Of a stretch of 42,710 nt of DNA, positions 32,229 to 41,024 are shown piece after piece. This stretch comes from Bordetella parapertussis (lineage in GTDB: Bacteria > Pseudomonadota > Gammaproteobacteria > Burkholderiales > Burkholderiaceae_C), in assembly GCA_945861305.1 (NCBI GenBank), contig CAMATW010000024.1, positions 1-42,710 on the forward strand, in the 5' to 3' direction. Position 1 is the stretch's first letter. Each line of letters opens with the position of its first letter. Under the pieces are notes generated by a model, which searched no databases, was not told where the DNA came from, and was given only the letters and a program-made list of their open reading frames with translations. Both the position numbers and the translations under genes were made by a program.

Positions 32229-33523
32229 GAATTTTGATTCAAAACGGCCATCTGATGGATCCTGCAAGTGGCTTTGACGCTAAGGCAGATCTGGCTATCG
32301 CAGACGGCAAAGTGGTGGCCATGGGCCAAGTCTCCAAAGATTTCCATGCAGACAAACACATTGATGCATCAAATTGCTGGGTCATCCCTGGCTTGGTGGA
32401 CGCCTGCGCTCGCCTAGGCGAACCGGGTCATGAACACGAGGGCATGCTCCAGAGTGAGTTAACTGCCGCGGTAGCAGGCGGTGTCACCAGTGTGGTATGT
32501 TTGCCAGACACCCAACCGGTGCTCGATGAACCTGGCTTGGTGGAGATGTTGCAGTTTCGTGCCAAGCGCCTGCATCTGGCCAATGTTTATCCACTCGGTG
32601 CATTGACGCGTGGTCTAGAGGGTGAGATTTTGACGCCCATGGTGGAGTTGACCCAAGCGGGGTGTGTCGGCTTTACCCAAGCAGAGTACGCCATTTCGAA
32701 TACACAAAGCCTACAACGTGCCATGCAATATGCGTCGACATTTGGCTATGCTGTTTGGCTCAGACCGCAAGACAGCTATCTAGGCAAAGGCATTGTTGCC
32801 AGCGGCCCCTTGGCTACACGTATGGGTTTGAGTGGTGTGCCCGTGGCGGCAGAGACCATTGCACTGAATACGTATATTGATCTCATGCGCATGACAGGTG
32901 CACGTATTCATGTCAGCAAACTCTCAAGTGCAGCAGGTGTAGCCTTGGTTCGCTCTGCCAAGGCTGAGGGGCTGCCTTTGTCCTGCGATGTCAGTATCAA
33001 TAACCTGCACTTCACCGATGCGGATATTGGTTACTTTGACACACGGGCTCGATTGACCCCGCCACTTCGTCAACAACGCGACCGTGAAGCTTTGCAACAC
33101 GGTTTGGCCGATGGCACCATCGATATCTTGGTTTCAGACCACACGCCTGTTGAAGGCGACGCCAAGGCCTTGCCTTTTGCGCAAGCTGAACCAGGGGCCA
33201 CAGGTTTGGAGTTATTGCTAAGTGCCAGCCTGAAATGGGCAGCACAAAGTCAGGTAGACAAACTGCGTGCCTTGCAGGTGATTACCAGTGCACCTGCCGC
33301 GCTTTTAGGACTGTCTGATAGAGGTGGTTTAACCCTTGGGGCCCCCGCTGATGTGTGCGTGCTTAACCCACATGCGAGTTGGCAAGTGCTGCCTGAAAAT
33401 CTTCAAAGTCAATGCAAACACACGCCTTTTGCGTTTGAGCTCAGTGGCAGCGAAATGACGGCCCAGGTTCTCGCCACCTTGGTAGATGGACGGCTTGCCT
33501 ATCAAGCCGCTGCCATGTTTTAA
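32225..33523 (+). CDS. pyrC': inactive dihydroorotase homologue PyrC' (PyrX)
   Basis: A 432-residue amidohydrolase-fold protein. Active dihydroorotases have D-x-H-x-H-x-R-x-P-G after strand 1; here the segment is [20 protein letters not shown], so both metal-binding histidines are replaced. The second site ([10 protein letters not shown]), where a Lys is normally carboxylated nearby, is also changed. [20 protein letters not shown] retains the late Asp region. Such proteins act as structural partners of PyrB. A catalytic PyrC should be encoded elsewhere. It overlaps pyrB by four bases and converges on fccB with a 4-base overlap. Confidence 0.88.
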   Translation: MRILIQNGHLMDPASGFDAKADLAIADGKVVAMGQVSKDFHADKHIDASNCWVIPGLVDACARLGEPGHEHEGMLQSELTAAVAGGVTSVVCLPDTQPVLDEPGLVEMLQFRAKRLHLANVYPLGALTRGLEGEILTPMVELTQAGCVGFTQAEYAISNTQSLQRAMQYASTFGYAVWLRPQDSYLGKGIVASGPLATRMGLSGVPVAAETIALNTYIDLMRMTGARIHVSKLSSAAGVALVRSAKAEGLPLSCDVSINNLHFTDADIGYFDTRARLTPPLRQQRDREALQHGLADGTIDILVSDHTPVEGDAKALPFAQAEPGATGLELLLSASLKWAAQSQVDKLRALQVITSAPAALLGLSDRGGLTLGAPADVCVLNPHASWQVLPENLQSQCKHTPFAFELSGSEMTAQVLATLVDGRLAYQAAAMF

Positions 33524-34800
33524 AGCAAGCTGTCAGCCCAAATATTTTGTGCCCAGTTCCATGCGTAGGTGGCTTCCAAAGTATTGGCTTCCGTTGAAAC
33601 TCCTCCCGAGCCAGGAACTGTTTTGTAGGTTTTTTCTTCCAAGTTGAATTGATGCACAGAAGCCACATGAACCACCATGTTGTCACTGACATAGCTGTAG
33701 CAGGTATTGGTTAAGAAAGGTGCTGGGTTGATGTCAAGTCCGCTGAGTTGAGCCACGATGGCAGAAGCAGCTACTTTGGCATGCGAGTTCGCCATGTGTC
33801 CTGATTTAGGCATGGCAGGTGCAGCCAGCATGGCGTCACCCAAGATATGAATATCTTTGACAACCGAGGATTCAAAGGACAAATAGTTAACGCCACACCA
33901 ACGTTTATTTGCAGTGGCCAAGCCAGCTTGCACCGCGATGCTTCCGGCACGCATATCGGGCAAGACGTTCAAAACATTTGCACGCAGGTTTTCTTGGACA
34001 TCGAATTTGATGAGGCCCGCTTGCCCGTCGACTGCTGTGACTTTGTGGTTGGGTCTGAACTCGATGATGTCTTTGTAGTTTTCCGACCAGAACTTTTTGA
34101 ACAAAGCGCCTTTGGAGGTGACATCTGGGTTGGCGTCGAGTATGAGCACCTTGGATTTAGGCTTGGCTTGCTTAAAGTAATGCGCCACTTGACTGGCACG
34201 TTCATAGGGTCCAGGAGGACAGCGGTAGGGGGCTTCGGGTACGGTCAAGGCGTAGACACCCCCATCGGGCATGTCTTGCAATTGTTTGCGCAAATCGGAA
34301 GTTTCTTTGCCCGCTTTCCATGCTTGCAAAATGCGGCCGCTGTCGTGAGCCGCTTTAAGACCGTCGACCGTGTCAAACATCATGTCAACACCGGGTGACA
34401 AAACCAATTTGTCGTAGGGCAAGGTGGGGCCATTGGCCAAGGTGATGGTTCTTTTGTCTGTATCGATACGTGTGACGTGGTCTTGAACCAAGGCTACACC
34501 ATGTTTCTTTACCAAGTTGCTGTAAGGCGTGGTGAGGTCAGCAAGTGTTTTGCTGCCACCAATGACCAAATTGGACATGGGGCAAGACACAAAAATGGCA
34601 TTGGGTTCTATGAGGGTGACAGGAATGTTGTAGCCCGACAGCATTCGAATGTATTTGGCGGCTGTTGCGCCGCCATAACCACCACCAACGACAATCACCC
34701 GCGCTTTGTTCGCTGTGTTTTGCGCAAACACCGAATGGCCCAAAAGTACGGGAGATGAACCTAAAGCCAAGCCCAGTTGAAGTAAATGTCTTCTTTGCAT
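33520..34800 (-). CDS. fccB: sulfide dehydrogenase flavoprotein (FccB/SoxF)
   Basis: A 426-residue periplasmic flavoprotein. The leader MQRRHLLQLGLALGSSPVLL is Tat-like in layout, with a single Arg pair. The FAD motif is ARVIVVGGGYGGATAAKYIR. IFVSCPMSNLVIGG holds the cysteine used for covalent flavin linkage, and YRCPPGPYERA plus KRWCGVNYLSF the redox-active pair of FccB. DIHILGDAMLAAPAMPKSGH is the second FAD motif. It oxidises sulfide and passes electrons to a cytochrome c, which is encoded just upstream (nine-base gap). No other sox genes are in the window. Confidence 0.9.
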   Translation of the reverse strand: MQRRHLLQLGLALGSSPVLLGHSVFAQNTANKARVIVVGGGYGGATAAKYIRMLSGYNIPVTLIEPNAIFVSCPMSNLVIGGSKTLADLTTPYSNLVKKHGVALVQDHVTRIDTDKRTITLANGPTLPYDKLVLSPGVDMMFDTVDGLKAAHDSGRILQAWKAGKETSDLRKQLQDMPDGGVYALTVPEAPYRCPPGPYERASQVAHYFKQAKPKSKVLILDANPDVTSKGALFKKFWSENYKDIIEFRPNHKVTAVDGQAGLIKFDVQENLRANVLNVLPDMRAGSIAVQAGLATANKRWCGVNYLSFESSVVKDIHILGDAMLAAPAMPKSGHMANSHAKVAASAIVAQLSGLDINPAPFLTNTCYSYVSDNMVVHVASVHQFNLEEKTYKTVPGSGGVSTEANTLEATYAWNWAQNIWADSLL

Positions 34801-34809
34801 ACTTTGCTT

Positions 34810-35139
34810 TCAGCGAGGCAGGGCGGAAAAATAGTCAGCCATGCTGGCAATTTGTGCTTCGCTAAAGCCTTTGCTGATTTGATGCATGACAGTGGCTTTG
34901 CGACTTCCATCTTTGTAAGCTTGCATTTGTTGGATGAGGTAGTCGCGGGGCAAGCCTGCCAAAGGCGGAACAGCAGACTTTTCAACCGTGCGGCCTTCGC
35001 TGCCATGGCAGTTGGCGCACATGGCGGCATTGGCGCGTTGGTGAAGTTTTTCAGACTCTTGAGCATTCGCTTGAAATACCCAAGCGGTCAAAAAAAGTGT
35101 GAAAAAAAGCTTTTCGGGAGTGGGAAAAATGTTGCGCAT
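34810..35139 (-). CDS. monohaem cytochrome c, probable FccB partner
   Basis: A 109-residue periplasmic cytochrome. After a signal peptide ending VFQANAQ (about residue 26) comes the haem site MCANCHGSEGR (CxxCH). The axial Met is probably in KATVMHQISKGFSEAQIASM, and the last helix is ADYFSALPR. It looks like a class I cytochrome c of the c553/c554 type, half the size of the two-haem FccA of purple sulfur bacteria. Position before fccB on the same strand makes it the likely electron acceptor. Confidence 0.88.
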   Translation of the reverse strand: MRNIFPTPEKLFFTLFLTAWVFQANAQESEKLHQRANAAMCANCHGSEGRTVEKSAVPPLAGLPRDYLIQQMQAYKDGSRKATVMHQISKGFSEAQIASMADYFSALPR

Positions 35140-35194
35140 AATAGGTTTTCTTCAATAGTCACTAAATGTAACGCTATCTAATCAAGCCCACACC

Positions 35195-35932
35195 ATGAAG
35201 AGGTTACTTTTTTTATCTACTTTTTTTTTGCAAACTGTTGCTTGGTCAGCAGACATTACCGTATCTGCAGCTGCCAGCTTGACGCAGGCTTTTCAAGAAA
35301 TTGGCGTCCAATTTGAGGCTCAAAATCGAGGCACGAAGTTGAAATTCAACTTTGGTGCATCGGGTGCCTTGATGCAACAGATTGCCAATGGTGCGCCTGT
35401 GGATGTTTTTGCCAGTGCTGATACAGACACCATGGACAAAGCAGTGGTCAAAGGCGTGGTTGCTGCGGCAGATGTCAAAGTCTTCACTGCGAACAAATTG
35501 GTGCTGATCGTTCCCACCCAATCTAAAGCGAATTTGCAACAACTCGCTGACCTGAAAAAGCCAGAATTTAAACGCTTTGCCATGGGAACACCTGCCAGTG
35601 TGCCTGCTGGACACTACGCACAAGATGCTTTAGAGAAAGCTGGTCTTTGGTCTGAGCTTAGAGACAAGATCATCAACACGGCCAATGTTCGCCAAGCCTT
35701 GGATTACGTCTCACGCGATGAAGTCGATGCTGGGTTTGTTTATGCAAGTGATGCGCTGTTGATGCAAGACAAGGTGAAAGTGGCGATCCAAGTTCCTACA
35801 GTCAAACCAATTCACTACCCCATTGCCAAGGTGGTGGGCAGTACACAGCACTCTGCAGCGCAGAAGTTCATTCAGTTTCTTCAATCGCCATTGGCTCAGG
35901 CAACATTCAAAAAATATGGTTTTGGTGAGTGA
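35195..35932 (+). CDS. modA: molybdate-binding periplasmic protein ModA
   Basis: A 245-residue binding protein of the molybdate ABC importer. Signal peptide: MKRLLFLSTFFLQTVAWSAD. ITVSAAASLTQAFQEIGVQF, KFNFGASGALMQQIANGAPV and DVFASADTDTMDKAVVKGVV are the ModA signatures that hold the oxyanion. FAMGTPASVPAGHYAQDALE and NVRQALDYVSRDEVDAGFVY form the second lobe. modB and modC do not follow; a transglutaminase-like gene does. It fits the molybdenum need of the formate dehydrogenase encoded nearby. It is divergent from the cytochrome gene. Confidence 0.93.
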   Translation: MKRLLFLSTFFLQTVAWSADITVSAAASLTQAFQEIGVQFEAQNRGTKLKFNFGASGALMQQIANGAPVDVFASADTDTMDKAVVKGVVAAADVKVFTANKLVLIVPTQSKANLQQLADLKKPEFKRFAMGTPASVPAGHYAQDALEKAGLWSELRDKIINTANVRQALDYVSRDEVDAGFVYASDALLMQDKVKVAIQVPTVKPIHYPIAKVVGSTQHSAAQKFIQFLQSPLAQATFKKYGFGE

Positions 35933-35945
35933 TGCCGTAGAAGAC

Positions 35946-35964
35946 ATAATGCTGCATTATTTTT
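35946..35964 (+). terminator. weak candidate terminator after modA
   Basis: ATAATGC-T-GCATTAT followed by TTTT lies 13 bases after the modA stop. The stem is AT-rich and the effective loop small, so it would be weak. The following TTGACA (35963-35968) is too close to the next start to be its -35 box. Confidence 0.3.
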
Positions 35965-35978
35965 GACAAAGCTGTCTC

Positions 35979-37082
35979 ATGCCTATTCATCGTCGACATT
36001 TTTTAATCTCCAGTGCTTTTGTTCCCTGCCATGTGCCAGTTTTTGCGCAATCATCCGCCGATCAAAGCAGTAAAGATTTTTCTCCTGTACATGGTCAACT
36101 GAGAATCTTTGATGTGACAACCAGCGTCAATATTCTGAAAAAAACCGGAGCCACAAAGGTGTGGTTGCCAGTGCCAAGCTTGAACACTGCTTGGCAAAAA
36201 ACCTTGGCAAATTCCCATTCAAGCAATGGCAACACTCGGATCCACAGAGATGTATTCGAAGGCACCTTGATGCTGTTTTCAGAGTTTGATGCCTCGGTTG
36301 ACAAACCTTTTGTGGAAATCACCAGCAGGGTGGCGACACAAAACAGAAATTGGGCACAGGCCGAGACCTTTAAACCAGAGCATCCTAATGCGCTCAAGCA
36401 TTACACCCGCTCTACCCAGTTGATTCCAACAGATGGCATTGTTCTCACCACCGCTAAGGAAATCACCCAATCAGCCAAGACTGATTTAGACAAAGTGCGT
36501 TCCATTTACGACTGGGTGGTGCTCAATGCTTGGCGTGAACCCAAGGTCAAGGGTTGTGGCGAAGGCGACATTCAAAACATGCTCGAGACAGGCAATCTGG
36601 GTGGTAAATGCGCCGACATCAATGCCTTGTTTGTAGGTTTATGCCGTTCTGTGGGTATTCCTGCACGGGATGTCTATGGGATTCGTTTAGCCCCTTCGGC
36701 TTTCGGTTACAAAGAACTGTCTGGCAAGCCGGAGAAATTGCAATCAGCGCAACATTGCCGAGCTGAGGTGTATGTGAACGACAAAGGTTGGGTTGCTATG
36801 GATCCAGCCGATGTGGCCAAGGTCATGCGCCAAGAAACCCCCGAGTGGTTGCGCAGTCCTGAACATCCTGTCGTGAATCCTGTTTACAAAGGGCTGTTTG
36901 GAGGATGGGAAGGCAACTGGATGGGCTTCAATACAGCCCACGATGTAGTGCTTCCCCAGTTCTCACGCAGGCGAGTTTCATTTTTGATGTACCCCGTTGC
37001 AGAAGATGACGAAGGTCGTTTAGATTCGTATGTCCCTGATGACTTTCAATACCGAATCACTTCTAAAGAAGTTGTGGTTTGA
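35979..37082 (+). CDS. exported transglutaminase-like protein
   Basis: A 367-residue protein with a twin-arginine-like leader (MPIHRRHFLISSAFVPCHVP, then VFA). The transglutaminase core has the catalytic Cys in NLGGKCADINALFVGLCRSV, the His in QSAQHCRAEVYVNDKGWVAM and the Asp in MDPADVAKVM, in the normal order. These domains act as peptidases or crosslinkers; the substrate is unknown. The N-terminal third (FDVTTSVNILKKTGATKVWL) is a beta-rich domain common in this family. It is encoded downstream of modA and converges on the fds operon. Confidence 0.8.
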   Translation: MPIHRRHFLISSAFVPCHVPVFAQSSADQSSKDFSPVHGQLRIFDVTTSVNILKKTGATKVWLPVPSLNTAWQKTLANSHSSNGNTRIHRDVFEGTLMLFSEFDASVDKPFVEITSRVATQNRNWAQAETFKPEHPNALKHYTRSTQLIPTDGIVLTTAKEITQSAKTDLDKVRSIYDWVVLNAWREPKVKGCGEGDIQNMLETGNLGGKCADINALFVGLCRSVGIPARDVYGIRLAPSAFGYKELSGKPEKLQSAQHCRAEVYVNDKGWVAMDPADVAKVMRQETPEWLRSPEHPVVNPVYKGLFGGWEGNWMGFNTAHDVVLPQFSRRRVSFLMYPVAEDDEGRLDSYVPDDFQYRITSKEVVV

Positions 37083-37115
37083 GCTTATGAGGCTAGTTAC
37101 AGCGACCCCAGAGGT

Positions 37116-37352
37116 CTAAGAAACCATAGGCCTTAATTTGTCTTGATTCGCAAGCAGGGCGTCGTTCACCAGAGGCGTTAGCTCGTTCACCTTGCCTGCT
37201 GCCAATGCATCCAACAAACTTGCCCGCATACGCGGCTCCCAAAATTTGTGGATGTGGTTGGCAATGCCATCTAAGGCTTCTTGCCTATCAGGGTAAGCCG
37301 AGAAAAACTCACCAATTTGATTGGCCATGTGTACCAGGTTGTCTACGTTCAT
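37116..37352 (-). CDS. fdsD: formate dehydrogenase delta subunit FdsD
   Basis: A 78-residue protein of the FdsD family: MNVDNLVHMANQIGEFFSAY, then PDRQEALDGIANHIHKFWEP and RMRASLLDALAAGKVNELTP. FdsD is a small subunit required for an active, stable FdsABG complex. It is the last gene of the operon fdsG-fdsB-fdsA-fdhD-fdsD, seven bases after fdhD. Length is typical. The region 37083-37115 after it shows only a weak hairpin. Confidence 0.9.
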   Translation of the reverse strand: MNVDNLVHMANQIGEFFSAYPDRQEALDGIANHIHKFWEPRMRASLLDALAAGKVNELTPLVNDALLANQDKLRPMVS

Positions 37353-37359
37353 GCTGTGC

Positions 37360-38130
37360 TTATGCCGAAATAGGTTGTGAAATGGTGAAGCGAGTGAGGT
37401 GGCTGTAAGCCGTGAAGGTTTGGCCGCGCACCAAACCTGCTAGCGCTAAGTTGTGCTGCTCGGCCAATTCGACCGCTAATCGTGTGGGGGCTGACACCGC
37501 GGTCAGGGCTCCAGCTCCTGACATGACGGTTTTTTGCACCATCTCAAAGCTGGCTCGACTGGTGATACAAACAAAGCCTTGGGTCATAGAGGTACCGGCT
37601 TTGAGTAAGACGCCGATCAGTTTATCCAGTGCATTGTGCCTACCCACATCTTCGCGTAGGTACGCGATGTGACCGTCTAAGTCAGACCAAGCTGCGGCAT
37701 GAGTTGCGCCAGTTTGAAGTTTCAATGGTTGCAAGGCCCGCATATGGGCGTGGGCTCGTTGCATTGCGTCGGTTTGAATATGTACTTGTGGTGCTTGAGG
37801 AAGCGACAGTCTGACTTGGTCCAAACTGTCTGCGCCGCACAAACCACAACCGGTACGACCCGCCATGCTGCGCCTGCGCTCTTTAAGCCTCGCCTCGGTT
37901 TGCGCTGAAACCTGCAACTGCAATTCAATTCCATTGGTTTGATAAACAAGGTCGACACCAAAAAGCTGAGCAGGGTTCTCGATCAATCCTTCTGTGAAAG
38001 AAAAGCCCAAGGCAAAGTCTTCCAAATCGTTGGGGCTGGCCATCATCACAGCATGGGTGATGCCATTGAAGACCAATGCAACGGGTACTTCTTCAGCCAA
38101 AGCCAAAGAAGCGGGTGAACCTTGGTTCAC
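37360..38130 (-). CDS. fdhD: sulfurtransferase FdhD (FdsC)
   Basis: A 256-residue protein needed to load a sulfur ligand onto the molybdenum cofactor of formate dehydrogenase. GRTGCGLCGADSLDQ holds the CxxC that accepts sulfur from IscS. DDLEDFALGFSFTEGLI-like and REDVGRHNALDKLIGVLLKA motifs are typical, as is CITSRASFEMVQKTVMSGAG. The start is GTG at 38130, overlapping the fdsA stop (GTGA), so it is translationally coupled to fdsA. Length is slightly below the E. coli protein. Confidence 0.93.
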   Translation of the reverse strand: MNQGSPASLALAEEVPVALVFNGITHAVMMASPNDLEDFALGFSFTEGLIENPAQLFGVDLVYQTNGIELQLQVSAQTEARLKERRRSMAGRTGCGLCGADSLDQVRLSLPQAPQVHIQTDAMQRAHAHMRALQPLKLQTGATHAAAWSDLDGHIAYLREDVGRHNALDKLIGVLLKAGTSMTQGFVCITSRASFEMVQKTVMSGAGALTAVSAPTRLAVELAEQHNLALAGLVRGQTFTAYSHLTRFTISQPISA

Positions 38131-41015
38131 TTGCCAACCACCTCAAAGTCTTCGGTCTTATTCTGTGCCTTGGCCAGCAAACCGAGTTGGTCTTTGTTGA
38201 AGCGTTGGTAGTTTTGTTGCCATTCGGAGGGCTGGCTCACAGCCACCACTTGAACCGCTGTGACTTTGTACTCGGGGCAGTTGGTCGCCCAGTCCGAGGC
38301 GTCGGTGGTAATGACGTTGGCACCGGACTCGGGGAAGTGGAAGGTGGTGTAGACCACGCCAGCTTGCATGGCCTCGGAGACGCGTGCGCGTAAAACAGTG
38401 CGCCCGGCGCGGCTCTCAATACCTACCCAGTCGTTGTCCTTGATGCCGCGCTCTTGAGCATCATGCGGATGGATATCAAGACGGTCTTCGTCGTGCCACA
38501 GATTGTTGTCGGTACGCCGTGTTTGGGCACCCACGTTGTACTGCGACAAGATGCGGCCGGTGGTGAGCAAGAGCGGGAATTTACGCGTAACTTTTTCTTG
38601 GCTGGCCACATACTGTGTGGGGAAGAACTTGCCTTTGCCGCGCACGAAGCCGCTGATGTGCATGATGTCCATGCCCGCCTCGGGGGTGTCTGCATTGCAA
38701 GGCCATTGCAAGCTGGTGTGCTCGTCAATTTTGGCGTAGCTCACGCCAGCAAAGCTGGGGGTGAGCGCAGCAATTTCTTTCATAACATCTTCAGGGTGCG
38801 CATAGTTCATCTCGTAGCCCAGCGCCTTGGCGAGTTTGACCGTGACCTCCCAATCAGCCAACCCAGCCATGGGCGGCATGGCTTTGCGTACCCGCGAGAT
38901 GCGGCGCTCGGCATTGGTGAAGGTACCATCTTTTTCCAAGAAAGAAGAACCCGGCAAAAACACATGGGCGTATTTGGCGGTTTCGTTCAGGAAGATGTCT
39001 TGAACCACGATGCATTCCATGGCGGACAAAGCGGCAGCCACGTGCTGGGTGTCGGGGTCAGACTGCACAATGTCCTCGCCTTGACAGTACAGACCCAAGA
39101 AGGAACCTTCCATGGCCGCGTCAAACATATTTGGAATGCGCAAGCCTGGCTCGGGGCTTAAATGCACGCCCCAAGCGCCTTCAAACAACGTGCGGGTGGT
39201 GGTGTCGGAGATGTGGCGGTAGCCTGGCAACTCATGCGGGAAGCTGCCCATGTCACAAGCGCCTTGGACATTGTTTTGTCCTCGCAAGGGATTCACGCCC
39301 ACACCTTCACGACCCACCATGCCGCAGGCCATGGCCAAGTTGGCAATACCCATGACCATGGTTGACCCTTGAGAGTGTTCTGTCACACCCAGTCCGTAGT
39401 AAATGGCAGAGTTGGGTCCAGCTGCATACATACGCGCTGCAGCACGCACCTCTGATGCAGGAACGCCGGTCACTCCTTCGAATGCTTCCGGAGAATTTTC
39501 AGGCTTAGAAACAAACTCACACCATTCATTGAAGCTTTTGTCCTCGCAGCGCGAGGCCACATAGTCTTTGGCCACCAAGCCCTCGGTGACCACCACATGG
39601 GCCAGCGAGTTGATGAGGGCCACATTGGTGCCAGGCTTCAAGGCCAAGTGGTGCTCGGCTTTCACATGGGGGCTTCTGACCAAATCAATTTGGCGTGGGT
39701 CGGCCACGATGAGCTTGGCGCCACTGCGCAGTCGGCGCTTCATGCGAGAGGCAAACACGGGATGCGCATCGGTAGGGTTGGCGCCAATCACCAACATCAC
39801 ATCAGCGTGTTCCACCGATTTGAAGGTTTGAGTGCCTGCCGATGTGCCAAAGGTAAGTCCCAAACCATAGCCGGTGGGCGAATGGCAAACGCGGGCGCAA
39901 GTGTCCACGTTGTTGGTGCCAAAGGCGGCGCGTACCAACTTTTGCACAAGATAGGTTTCTTCGTTGGTGCATCGTGACGAGGTGATGCCACCCACAGAAT
40001 CTTTGCCGTGCTTGGCTTGAATGCGCTTGAATTCAGAAGCTGCATGGTTGAGCGCTTCGTCCCAGCTAACCTCTTGCCAAGGGTCGGTGATCTTGGCGCG
40101 GATCATGGGTTTGGTGATACGGTCTTGGTGGGTGGCGTAGCCCCAAGCAAAACGGCCTTTCACGCAAGAGTGGCCTTCATTGGCCTTGCCGTCTTTCCAA
40201 GGCACCATGCGCACCACGGTGTTGCCCTTCATCTCGGCCTTGAAACCGCAACCGACGCCGCAATAGGCGCAGGTGGTGATGAGGCTGTGCTCGGGTTGGC
40301 CCAGCTCAATGATAGATTTTTCTTGCAGGGTAGCCGTAGGGCAAGCTTCCACGCAAGCGCCGCAAGACACGCATTCGCTGTCCATGAAAGGCTGGTCTTG
40401 ACCAGGGGAGACGCGGCTCTCAAAGCCCCTGCCTGAAATGGTTAAGGCAAACGTGCCTTGGGTTTCTTCGCAAGCACGCACACAGCGGTTGCACACAATG
40501 CACTTGCTGGCGTCATAGGTGAAATAGGGGTTGGACTCGTCTTTCTTCATGTCGCAATGGTGGTCGCCCGCTTGCGCGCCAACACCGTAACGCACATTGC
40601 GCAACCCTGTGACGCCCGCCATGTCTTGCAACTCGCAGTTGCCGTTGGCGCTACAGGTCAAACAATCCAAGGGGTGGTCGGATATGTACAACTCCATCAC
40701 GCCCTTGCGCAGGTCTTGCAGCTTGGGGGTTTGGGTGTGAACCACCATGCCAGCTTCAGCGGGCGTGGTGCAAGAAGCTGGGAAACCTTTGCGTCCATCG
40801 ATCTCCACCAAGCACAAACGGCAAGAACCAAACGGCTCCAAGCTGTCAGTGGCGCAGAGTTTGGGCACTTGAATGCCAGCTTCCACGGCTGCACGCATCA
40901 GCGAAGTGCCCTTGGGCACGCTCACTTGGTAGCCGTCAATTTCGAGTTGAACAGTTTGATCAGAAGTACGCGCTGGCGTGCCGTGATCGCGCTCTTGTTT
41001 CAAGAACATCAACAT
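38127..41015 (-). CDS. fdsA: NAD-linked formate dehydrogenase, alpha subunit FdsA
   Basis: A 962-residue molybdoenzyme oxidising formate to CO2 in the cytoplasm. N-terminal 2Fe-2S: C54, C65, C68, C82. NuoG-like cluster: H114, C118, C121, C127. Two ferredoxin clusters: C172/C175/C178/C182 and C215/C218/C221/C225. The proximal 4Fe-4S uses C249, C252, C256 and C284. The molybdenum ligand is Cys377 in DTCARVCHSPTGYG, so no selenocysteine is used. The C-terminal domain binds the molybdopterin guanine dinucleotides. All cluster cysteines are present. It lies nine bases after fdsB. Confidence 0.96.
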   Translation of the reverse strand: MLMFLKQERDHGTPARTSDQTVQLEIDGYQVSVPKGTSLMRAAVEAGIQVPKLCATDSLEPFGSCRLCLVEIDGRKGFPASCTTPAEAGMVVHTQTPKLQDLRKGVMELYISDHPLDCLTCSANGNCELQDMAGVTGLRNVRYGVGAQAGDHHCDMKKDESNPYFTYDASKCIVCNRCVRACEETQGTFALTISGRGFESRVSPGQDQPFMDSECVSCGACVEACPTATLQEKSIIELGQPEHSLITTCAYCGVGCGFKAEMKGNTVVRMVPWKDGKANEGHSCVKGRFAWGYATHQDRITKPMIRAKITDPWQEVSWDEALNHAASEFKRIQAKHGKDSVGGITSSRCTNEETYLVQKLVRAAFGTNNVDTCARVCHSPTGYGLGLTFGTSAGTQTFKSVEHADVMLVIGANPTDAHPVFASRMKRRLRSGAKLIVADPRQIDLVRSPHVKAEHHLALKPGTNVALINSLAHVVVTEGLVAKDYVASRCEDKSFNEWCEFVSKPENSPEAFEGVTGVPASEVRAAARMYAAGPNSAIYYGLGVTEHSQGSTMVMGIANLAMACGMVGREGVGVNPLRGQNNVQGACDMGSFPHELPGYRHISDTTTRTLFEGAWGVHLSPEPGLRIPNMFDAAMEGSFLGLYCQGEDIVQSDPDTQHVAAALSAMECIVVQDIFLNETAKYAHVFLPGSSFLEKDGTFTNAERRISRVRKAMPPMAGLADWEVTVKLAKALGYEMNYAHPEDVMKEIAALTPSFAGVSYAKIDEHTSLQWPCNADTPEAGMDIMHISGFVRGKGKFFPTQYVASQEKVTRKFPLLLTTGRILSQYNVGAQTRRTDNNLWHDEDRLDIHPHDAQERGIKDNDWVGIESRAGRTVLRARVSEAMQAGVVYTTFHFPESGANVITTDASDWATNCPEYKVTAVQVVAVSQPSEWQQNYQRFNKDQLGLLAKAQNKTEDFEVVGK

Positions 41016-41024
41016 GGTGTTTCC

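Noticed and set aside
35165..35185. ModE-like half-site (CGCTATCTA) before modA
   Set aside because: Only one half is recognisable and there is no symmetric partner, so a ModE operator is not supported.
38127..41015. Selenocysteine in formate dehydrogenase
   Set aside because: The molybdenum ligand position is a normal Cys codon (Cys377), and no in-frame TGA is present.
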